From positions 1,984,001-2,048,000 of the forward strand of contig AP017424.1 of NCBI GenBank assembly GCA_002355495.1: a DNA stretch of 64,000 bases. Reading direction: 5' to 3'. A program made the position numbers and the translations under genes. This document shows positions 58,008 through 64,000 of the stretch, in pieces; the stretch's first letter is position 1; every line of letters begins with the position of its first letter. A model generated the notes under the pieces. The model worked only from the letters and a program-made list of their open reading frames with translations. It was not told where the DNA came from and made no database searches. The stretch comes from Streptomyces laurentii. Lineage in GTDB: Bacteria; Actinomycetota; Actinomycetes; Streptomycetales; Streptomycetaceae.

Positions 58008-58880
58008 ATGGTCAGACACCGGGTGTGTACGGGTGGCGGTCGGTGCGAGTGGTTCATCAAGGCGCCGGACGCACGGCTGCGCGCGGGCATCGGCCCGTAC
58101 CGCGGCTTTCGCGCGCGGGCGGGCGTGCCGCAGGACCGGCTGGTCCTGCCGAGCGGGCGGGTGTCGCTCCTCATCGGTCTCGGCGGCGAGCTGCGGGTGG
58201 GCGGGGGCGGAACGACGGCAGGCGCCGGGGCCGGGGCGGGGACGGCGCGGCACACGTCCGTCGTGTCGGGGCTGCACACCCGCGCCCGGGTGCTCGGGCA
58301 CGGCGGCGAACTCCACGGGGTGGAGCTGGCCCTGGCGCCGTGGGCGGCGTACCGGCTGTTCGGCGGCGCGTCCCTCGCGGAGCTCGGCGACGTCCTGACC
58401 GACCCGGAGGACGTCCTGGGCGCGCGCTGCCGGACGCTGGGCGAGCGCCTGGCGGACGCGCCGGGCTGGGCGGAACGGTTCGCGCTGCTCGACGAGACCC
58501 TGCTCGCGTGGACGGCGGACGCTGCGCCCGCGCACACGGTCGCGCCCGCGGTCCTGGAGGCGTGGCGGCTGCTCCACCAGGCCCAGGGCCATATGCGGAT
58601 CGGCGAGGTCGCGGACCGCACCGGCTGGAGCCTGCGGCACCTGGAGAGCCGGTTCCGGGAACAGATCGGGCTCACGCCCAAGCGGCTCGCCCGGGTGCTG
58701 CGCCTGCGGCGCGCCGTCGGGGAACTGACGGCGGGGCACGGGCCGGCGCACACCGCGGCGGTGTGCGGCTTCTTCGACCAGTCGCATCTGGGCCGGGAGT
58801 TCAACGCCCTGACAGGGATGCCGCCGGGACGGTGGCTGGCCGCGGGCGGTACGGAGAACGCCGCCTGGATCACGGGCTGA
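58008..58880 (+). CDS. AraC-family transcriptional regulator
   Basis: A 290-residue regulator with an N-terminal cupin-like sensor (PYRGFRARAGVPQDRLVLPSGRVSLLIGLGGELRV, HGVELALAPWAAYRLFGGAS) and a C-terminal AraC HTH pair: MRIGEVADRTGWSLRHLESRFREQIGLTPKRLARVLRLRRAV and AAVCGFFDQSHLGREFNALTGMPPGRWL. The start at 58008 is preceded by GGAGGG and GAGAGG. It is divergent from the lipoprotein gene, and the paired palindromes between them may be its operators. Confidence 0.87.
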   Translation: MVRHRVCTGGGRCEWFIKAPDARLRAGIGPYRGFRARAGVPQDRLVLPSGRVSLLIGLGGELRVGGGGTTAGAGAGAGTARHTSVVSGLHTRARVLGHGGELHGVELALAPWAAYRLFGGASLAELGDVLTDPEDVLGARCRTLGERLADAPGWAERFALLDETLLAWTADAAPAHTVAPAVLEAWRLLHQAQGHMRIGEVADRTGWSLRHLESRFREQIGLTPKRLARVLRLRRAVGELTAGHGPAHTAAVCGFFDQSHLGREFNALTGMPPGRWLAAGGTENAAWITG

Positions 58881-59028
58881 CCCCGCCGCCCCGCGTCCTG
58901 GGCGACCTCCCGAACCTCCCGGCCTCGCAAGCTCGCGTTTTCGTCCAATACCGGCGCGGGCGGGCGGTGCGAGCCTGTCTGCGCGCGCGGCCCGCCGGGT
59001 CGCTCACGACAAGAAGGTGGATCAGCGA

Positions 59029-59487
59029 ATGAGCAGCATCTCCGGGCTCCGCAAGCGGGCCGGCGCCGTCCTCGGCACGACGGCGCTCCTCGTCGCGGGC
59101 GGCGTCGCCACGGCCCTCCCCGCGGCGGCCGGCCCCAACTGCCCGGCCGGCTACCACTGTGTGTTCTCCGCCTCGATCTACAACAGCACCAAGCACGCGT
59201 ACTTCAACAGTGACGCCAACTTCACCGACGACTACTTCGAGATCTACACCAACATGGTGGTGAACGACGCCGTGCACGCCGCCAGCAACTCCAGCACCGG
59301 CGGCTACGAGAGCCACTACTACAAGGACATCAACTACGGCGGCGGGCTGCTCTTCTGCGTCAACCCCGGCAGCTCCGTCGACTCCTCGCAGCTGGAGCAC
59401 TACGGCAACGACGGCGACGGCTGGGGCACGTCGGGCGAGGCCAGCTCCCTGCAGGTCCGCAGCACGACCTCGATCTCCTGCTTCTGA
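59029..59487 (+). CDS. Secreted I36-type peptidase inhibitor, copy 1
   Basis: A 152-residue exported protein. The signal peptide (LRKRAGAVLGTTALLVAGGVATALPAAA) is followed by the I36/SMPI-like pattern CPAGYHCVF, YFNSDANFTDDYF, NDAVHAASNSSTGGYESHYYKDINYGGGLLFCVNPG and a C-terminal Cys. Family members include the Streptomyces metalloproteinase inhibitor SMPI; inhibition here is inferred. ATG 59029 was preferred to GTG 59017. Followed by a paralogue after 81 bp. Confidence 0.82.
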   Translation: MSSISGLRKRAGAVLGTTALLVAGGVATALPAAAGPNCPAGYHCVFSASIYNSTKHAYFNSDANFTDDYFEIYTNMVVNDAVHAASNSSTGGYESHYYKDINYGGGLLFCVNPGSSVDSSQLEHYGNDGDGWGTSGEASSLQVRSTTSISCF

Positions 59488-59568
59488 CATGCCCCGGGGC
59501 CCGGCTGAACGGGGGTCTGCCGGGCCCCGTCCCCTTCCCGCTCCACGCACCCGAAAGGCACCTCGTTG

Positions 59569-60009
59569 ATGTCCAGGACAAGCCGGAACACCGGCCTCGG
59601 CAAGCGGATCGCGTCCCTGGCGGGCGCGACCGCGCTCCTCCTCGCGGGCGGCGTCGCCACGGCGGGGCAGGCGGCCGCCGGTGCCTCCTGCCCGTCGGGC
59701 TACCACTGCGTCTTCCAGGGTTCCGTCGGCAGCATCGGGCACAAGTCGTTCTTCAACAGCGACACCGACTTCACCAACGACTACTGGGAGGACACCGGCG
59801 AACCGGTGAACGACCAGGTGATGGCGGCCAGCAACTCCAGCAACGGCGGCTACGAGAGCCACTACTACAAGGACATCAACTACGGCGGCGGGCTGATCTT
59901 CTGCGTCAACCCCGGCAGCCAGGTCAACTGGGACCAGCTGGACTGGACGCAGCGGAACCAGGCCAGCTCCCTGCGGCTCCGTCCCACGACCACCATCCCC
60001 TGCTTCTGA
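59569..60009 (+). CDS. Secreted I36-type peptidase inhibitor, copy 2
   Basis: A 146-residue paralogue of the preceding gene, with signal peptide (LGKRIASLAGATALLLAGGVATAGQAAA) and CPSGYHCVF, FFNSDTDFTNDYW, NDQVMAASNSSNGGYESHYYKDINYGGGLIFCVNPG. The NDINYGGG-type core is nearly identical while the loop after CVF and the segment before the last Cys differ, as expected for inhibitors with diverged specificity. GAAAGG at 59553-59558 precedes ATG 59569. The stop overlaps the next start (TGATG). Confidence 0.82.
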   Translation: MSRTSRNTGLGKRIASLAGATALLLAGGVATAGQAAAGASCPSGYHCVFQGSVGSIGHKSFFNSDTDFTNDYWEDTGEPVNDQVMAASNSSNGGYESHYYKDINYGGGLIFCVNPGSQVNWDQLDWTQRNQASSLRLRPTTTIPCF

Positions 60010-61025
60010 TGTCCGACGAGCGACACGGGGCCGGCGACACCAGGTCGTCGGCCCCCCGCGTTCCCCGTGCTCCCCGTGCTCCCCGGCGTCTCGCGCTCAC
60101 GCTCACGCTCACGCTCGGCCTGGCGGCCTCGGCGGCCCTCTCCGGGTGCGGCACGCCGCGGGAACAGGCACCGGACCACCGAACCTCCGCCCAGGCCACC
60201 CCGGTCGCCCGGGCCGACGCGGCCGAGCTGCGGCAGCGGCCCCCGATCACCGGACTCCTCTTCACCCCGAACACCCGCAGCCACGAGGCTCAGCGGCAGT
60301 TCGCCATCGCGTGCATGGCCGAGCAGGGGTTCCGTTACGCCCCCGTCGCCAAGACGCAGGAGGCGGAGAACGCCGACCAGTTGCCGCAGCCGTTCGGCCT
60401 GGAGTCCGCCACACCGCCTGCCGCCACCGCCGCGCCGCAGGCCGACACGCCGCCGAAGCCGGGCAGCCCGGAGAGCACCGAGGCGTACGGGCGGGCCCTC
60501 TTCGGCGATCAGGACAAGCGCGTCACCGCCAAGGGCGTCCGGATGGCCGTGTCCCGACCGGGCAACGGCTGTCTGGCCGAGGCCGAGACACGGCTCCTCG
60601 GCGACGGCCGGATGCGGTGGCTCCAGGTGCGGATCATGCTCTTCGAGGCACAGGAGCAGGCCCGCACGAGCGTGGAGAAGGACCCCGGGTTCCAGAGCGT
60701 GACCGGGCGCTGGCGGGACTGCATGAAGCGGTCCGGCTTCCCGCAGCAGGATCCGGCCCGGCTCCTCGCGTCCGTCCGCACAGCCGAGGAGCGCGCGACC
60801 AGCCCGGCCCTGAAGGCGGATCTGCGCTGCAAGGACGAGACCGGCTATCTGACGACGGCCTACGCCCGGCTCGCCGCCGTACAGCAGCGGTGGCTGGACG
60901 GGAATCCGGCGATCGCGAAGGACTGGCGGACGCTGACGGACCGCCAGAACAAGAACGCGAACGAGGTGCTGAGCCGCACCGGCGCGAAGGCTACGGCTGC
61001 CGCGCCCGCTCCTGGCTCGGAATGA
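60009..61025 (+). CDS. Hypothetical lipoprotein
   Basis: A 338-residue lipoprotein. An N-terminal segment of Arg-Ala-Pro repeats precedes the signal LALTLTLTLGLAASAALSGC (lipobox LSGC, Cys about 47). The mature part has conserved Cys residues in FAIACMAEQGFRY, NGCLAEAE, WRDCMKRSGFP and LRCKDETGYL, a pattern common in secreted Streptomyces proteins of unknown function. Coupled by overlap to the inhibitor copy 2; convergent with and overlapping the next gene by 35 bp. Confidence 0.75.
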   Translation: MSDERHGAGDTRSSAPRVPRAPRAPRRLALTLTLTLGLAASAALSGCGTPREQAPDHRTSAQATPVARADAAELRQRPPITGLLFTPNTRSHEAQRQFAIACMAEQGFRYAPVAKTQEAENADQLPQPFGLESATPPAATAAPQADTPPKPGSPESTEAYGRALFGDQDKRVTAKGVRMAVSRPGNGCLAEAETRLLGDGRMRWLQVRIMLFEAQEQARTSVEKDPGFQSVTGRWRDCMKRSGFPQQDPARLLASVRTAEERATSPALKADLRCKDETGYLTTAYARLAAVQQRWLDGNPAIAKDWRTLTDRQNKNANEVLSRTGAKATAAAPAPGSE

Positions 61026-61935
61026 ACCGGCCCGTGCAGGTGGGGGCGGTGTCCTCGGCGCCCTTCTTCTTCGGGAGGGCCGCGCAGGCGAAGACCGAGC
61101 CGTGGTCCGGGGCCGCGATCAGCGGGGTGTAGACGTCACGGTCGTAGTGGACGACGTCCGCCTGGGCGGCGCCGTCGGAGTTGTTGACGAGGACGGTGGC
61201 GCCGACCTCGGCGAAGGAGATCCGGCCCCAGGCGGCCTTGCAGGCGCCGCTGTAGCGCAGCTCGATGACCAGGTCCGGGGGGATGGAGCCGGTGCGGACG
61301 GTGACCGCGTCGGCGCCGCAGTTCATCTTCTTCGGGTCGCGGCCCTCGCAGGCCGCCAGCGTGCAGCCGGCCGCCGGGCCCGCGACCTTCACCACCGGGG
61401 TCGGCTTCGGGGCCGGCGGCTTGTCCTCGCCGGAGAGGGCGGCGACGGTGTACGCGCCCGCGCCGGCCACCAGGAGGGCGGCCGCGGCGAGCGAGCCCCA
61501 GAGGGTACGGCGGTTGCGGCGCGCGGGGACGGGGGACTCTTCCGCGGCCGCGGACTCACCGGCCTCGGCAGGCGCGGTGGCCTCGGCGGGCTCACCGGCC
61601 TCCGGCTCGGCCTCGTCGGAGTCCGGCACCGGGGCCGGGGCGGTACGTCGGGCGTCCTCCGTGTCCCAGAGGGCGAGCAGGGGTCCGGGGTCGGTCCCGC
61701 AGAGCCGCGCGAGGCTCTCGACGGCGTCGCGGGGCGGGAACTGCTTGCCGTTGACCCACCGTTCCCACGACGACTTGGCGTAGTGGGTCTTCTGGCTGAG
61801 CCGGGCGAAGCTCGCCCCCGACTCCTTCTTCAGCGCGAGCAGTTCGCCCGCGAGGTCACGGTCGACGTCCCGGTCGGCGTCCCGGTCGACGTCACATTCA
61901 AGGTCAAGGTCTCTGTCCGACCCCGCACCGTCCAT
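60991..61935 (-). CDS. HTH-domain membrane protein with extracellular DUF2690 domain
   Basis: A 314-residue protein. An Asp/Arg-rich N-terminus (DRDLDLECDVDRDADRDVDRD) precedes an XRE-like HTH (LALKKESGASFARLSQKTHYAKSSWERWVNGKQFPPRDAVESLARL). An acidic Ala/Glu/Pro linker, one transmembrane helix (LWGSLAAAALLVAGAGAYTVAAL, about 143-165) and a C-terminal extracellular domain with CTLAACEGRDPKKMNCGADAVTV and IELRYSGACKAAWGRI follow, recognised as DUF2690. The layout suggests one-component membrane signalling. ATG 61935 has AGGGAG upstream; a frame to 61986 is possible. Confidence 0.83.
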   Translation of the reverse strand: MDGAGSDRDLDLECDVDRDADRDVDRDLAGELLALKKESGASFARLSQKTHYAKSSWERWVNGKQFPPRDAVESLARLCGTDPGPLLALWDTEDARRTAPAPVPDSDEAEPEAGEPAEATAPAEAGESAAAEESPVPARRNRRTLWGSLAAAALLVAGAGAYTVAALSGEDKPPAPKPTPVVKVAGPAAGCTLAACEGRDPKKMNCGADAVTVRTGSIPPDLVIELRYSGACKAAWGRISFAEVGATVLVNNSDGAAQADVVHYDRDVYTPLIAAPDHGSVFACAALPKKKGAEDTAPTCTGRFIPSQERARQP

Positions 61936-62061
61936 CGCGCCCGATTCTCCCTGTTGTGCGTGCTCATGAGTGCCATGGGCACGCACATCCTAGAGCCGCC
62001 CGAGATCCCGCATTTACGTGCGTCCCACACGAATCGAACGGGTGAACGATCGTACGGACGA

Positions 62062-63138
62062 TCAGGCGCAGCAGTCCGGTTCCAGGCCCCGCGGCAGCCG
62101 CTCGCCGCCGAAGACCGCGACCGTCGCCTCCTCGCCGCCGAGCGCCGCCACCGCGAGCAGCAGCGAGCCCGCGGTCCAGGTCGTCTGCTCCTCCGGCCAG
62201 ACGGCCTGGTCGCCCTCGAAGACGTACCCGGTCCAGTAGGCGCCGTTGTCGGCACGCAGGTGACCGATGGACTTCAGGATGTCGAGCGCGCGGTCGGACT
62301 CGCCCATCGCCCAGAGCGTGAGGGCGAGTTCGCAGCTCTCGCCGCCCGTGACCCACGGGTTGGGCAGGACGCAGCGCACGCCCAGCTCGGGTACGACGAA
62401 GTCGTCCCACTGCTCGTCGATCCGGGTCTTCGCCGCCGTGCCGTCGACCGCGCCGCCGAGGACCGGGTAGTACCAGTCCATGGAGTAGCGGGACTTGTCG
62501 AGGAAGCGTTCGGGGTGGCTGCGTATCGCATGGCCGAGCGCGCCGGCCGCCAACTCCCAGTCCGGCTGCGGCTCCTCGCGTTCGTCGGCCAGGGCGAGGG
62601 CGCAGCGCAGCGCCTGATGGATCGAGGAACTGCCGGTCAGCAGCGCGTCGTTCACCGCCGCGCCGTCCGCCTCCCGCTTCCAGCCGATCTGCCCGCCGGG
62701 CTGCTGCAGGCCGAGGACGAACTCGACGGCCGCGTAGACGACGGGCCACATGCGGTCGAGGAAGACGTCGTCGCCCGTCGACAGATAGTGGTGCCAGACG
62801 CCGACGGCGATGTACGCGACGAAGTTGGACTCGCGCCCGCGGTCGGTGACGTCGTCGGGGTCGCCGTCGTGATACGCCGCGTACCAGGAACCGTCGGGGT
62901 TCTGGTGCCGGGCCAGCCACGCGTAGGCGCGGGCGGCGGCCTCGTGCTCCCCGGCCGTGTCCAGGGCCATGGCGGCCTCGGTGTGGTCCCAGGGGTCGAG
63001 GTGGTGGCCGCGGAACCAGGGGATGGCGCCGTCCTCGCGCTGGACGGCGAGGATGCCGGCCACCGTCTCGGCGGCCTGCTCGGCGGTCAGGACGCCCGGC
63101 AGGACCAGGTGCTCCGCGATCCGCTCGGGTGAGGTCAC
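62062..63138 (-). CDS. Prenyltransferase/squalene-cyclase-fold protein
   Basis: A 358-residue alpha/alpha-barrel protein with repeats of the terpenoid-cyclase/protein-prenyltransferase type: ILAVQREDGAIPWFRGHHLDPWDHTEAAMALD, YAWLARHQNPDGSWYAAYHDGD, FVLGLQQPGGQIGWKR and GHLRADNGAYWTGYVFEGD. It lacks a clear DXDD cyclisation motif, so a hydrolase or polysaccharide-acting role is as likely as terpene chemistry. The GTG start overlaps the upstream methyltransferase stop (GTGA), so both are coexpressed, probably acting on the same conjugate. Confidence 0.82.
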   Translation of the reverse strand: MTSPERIAEHLVLPGVLTAEQAAETVAGILAVQREDGAIPWFRGHHLDPWDHTEAAMALDTAGEHEAAARAYAWLARHQNPDGSWYAAYHDGDPDDVTDRGRESNFVAYIAVGVWHHYLSTGDDVFLDRMWPVVYAAVEFVLGLQQPGGQIGWKREADGAAVNDALLTGSSSIHQALRCALALADEREEPQPDWELAAGALGHAIRSHPERFLDKSRYSMDWYYPVLGGAVDGTAAKTRIDEQWDDFVVPELGVRCVLPNPWVTGGESCELALTLWAMGESDRALDILKSIGHLRADNGAYWTGYVFEGDQAVWPEEQTTWTAGSLLLAVAALGGEEATVAVFGGERLPRGLEPDCCA

Positions 63139-63869
63139 TGCGCGTCGCCCTTGGGGAGGTGGGGCTTGGTGGCGTAGGCGACGAAGCTCTTGCCGACGAC
63201 CGGGTTGAGCAGCTGCTCGGTGATCCGGGTCGCGGCGGGCTTCTTCATGATGTCCCAGACCAGGAGCTTGTGGTACGCGCGGACCGGCAGCGCCTTGTCG
63301 TTGTCGACGCCGAAGGCGCACTTGAGCCACCAGTACGGGGCGTGCAGCGCGTGCGCGTGGTGGGTGCCGTACGGCTTGAGGCCGGCCTGGCGCATCTTGG
63401 CGAGCAGTTCGTCGGCCTTGTAGATGCGGATGTGACCGCCCTCGACTTCGTGGTACGCGTCGGAGAGCGCCCAGCAGACCTTCTCGGGGCCGTAGCGGGG
63501 CACGGTGACCGCGATCCGGCCGCCCGGCTTGAGGACGCGGACCATCTCGGCGAGGACGGCCTTGTCGTCCGGGATGTGCTCCATGACCTCGGAGATGATG
63601 ACGACGTCGAAGGACTCGTCGGGGAAGGGCAGGTTGAGCGCGTCGCCCTCCATCGCGGTGGCGGTGGCGCCGGCCGGGGCCTCGCCGCCCTCCTTGATGG
63701 CGGCGAACCACTTGGCGACCTCGCGGATCTCCTCCGCGTTCTGGTCGAGCGCGACGACCTGGGCGCCGCGCTTGTAGCACTCGAAGGCGTGCCGGCCCCC
63801 GCCGCAGCCCAGGTCGAGTACGCGGTCGCCGGGGGCGAGCGGGAAGCGGGTGAAGTCGACGGTCAGCAC
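63135..63869 (-). CDS. Class I SAM-dependent methyltransferase
   Basis: A 244-residue UbiE-like methyltransferase. SAM motifs: DRVLDLGCGGGRHAFECYKRG (about 15-35), VVALDQNAEEI, DALNLPFPDESFDVVIISEVMEHIPDD and VLKPGGRIAVTVPRYGPE. The C-terminal part has HAPYWWLKCAFG and a KKPAATRITE segment. Starts with GTG at 63869 after AAAGG. Conserved in Streptomyces next to the prenyltransferase-like gene and a glycosyltransferase; the latter, if present, lies beyond this window. Confidence 0.87.
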   Translation of the reverse strand: MLTVDFTRFPLAPGDRVLDLGCGGGRHAFECYKRGAQVVALDQNAEEIREVAKWFAAIKEGGEAPAGATATAMEGDALNLPFPDESFDVVIISEVMEHIPDDKAVLAEMVRVLKPGGRIAVTVPRYGPEKVCWALSDAYHEVEGGHIRIYKADELLAKMRQAGLKPYGTHHAHALHAPYWWLKCAFGVDNDKALPVRAYHKLLVWDIMKKPAATRITEQLLNPVVGKSFVAYATKPHLPKGDAQ

Positions 63870-63976
63870 GGGGTCTGCCTTTCAGGTGCTTCGGGGGCTA
63901 CGGGGTCTCGGGGCTCGGGGGCCCCGGACCTCGGGGGTGGGCCGCTCGCGGGTTCGGGGTGCGAGGGCCCCACACT

Positions 63977-64000
63977 CGGTGCCGGTGCCGGTGCCGGTGC
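63977..64000. repeat. CGGTGC microsatellite at the window edge
   Basis: Four perfect 6-bp units running into the end of the window, so its full length and the coding state of 63870-64000 cannot be judged. Confidence 0.7.

Overview
The window looks like a core-chromosome segment of a Streptomyces. Coding DNA is very GC-rich with strong third-position GC bias, GTG starts are frequent, and stop/start overlaps (ATGA, GTGA, one CTGA) are common. Several families are actinobacterial specialities: DUF397 with XRE/DUF5753, an F420-type LLM oxidoreductase, a bifunctional RNase H/phosphatase, a secreted GH11 xylanase with CBM2, and a DmdR-type iron box.

Layout. 1-3.0 kb holds a complete graspetide (ATP-grasp RiPP) set: precursor, ATP-grasp ligase and PIMT-like methyltransferase, then a DUF6087 protein and a small unknown. 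3.2-3.6 kb is the RNase P RNA gene (minus strand), followed by a Uma2-family protein, a MerR regulator coupled to a membrane protein, and an RNB ribonuclease. 7.5-15.3 kb is a xylan/xylobiose locus: LacI repressor, lipoprotein binding protein, two permeases, GH3 beta-xylosidase and a convergent secreted GH11-CBM2 xylanase, tied together by CGAAA-Nx-TTTCG palindromes. 15.6-21.0 kb carries housekeeping genes (YaaA, KDPG aldolase, GNAT, and the operon Nif3 / zinc-ribbon protein / RNase H-phosphatase). 21.2-24 kb has an iron-siderophore binding lipoprotein under an iron box and two unknowns.

24.1-27.4 kb is a CoA-ester or steroid-type catabolic operon (MaoC, alcohol dehydrogenase, SDR). It shares two palindromes with the acyl-CoA dehydrogenase/thiolase operon at 45.6-49.0 kb; one fits the KstR operator consensus. 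27.7-31.3 kb is an ABC-2 exporter with its two-component system. 31.3-44 kb is the accessory region: a LamG surface protein, a 2198-residue RHS/YD-repeat protein whose variable tip carries an HExxH metallopeptidase motif, a small zinc-ribbon partner (candidate immunity protein), a transposase remnant, an orphan SUKH protein and a decayed copy of the neighbouring MFS transporter. 49-64 kb is mostly conserved Streptomyces genes: XRE/DUF397 pair, methyltransferases, lipoproteins, amidase, LLM oxidoreductase, AraC regulator, two tandem I36-type inhibitors, an HTH membrane protein, and a prenyltransferase-like/methyltransferase pair.

The strongest leads are the graspetide cluster, the RHS metallopeptidase toxin with its glycine-repeat hinge, the shared operators of the two catabolic operons, a CTG-initiated gene, and two genes (bxlA and the 57 kb lipoprotein) whose N-termini look frameshifted inside simple repeats. 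No tRNA, CRISPR array or intact insertion sequence was seen.
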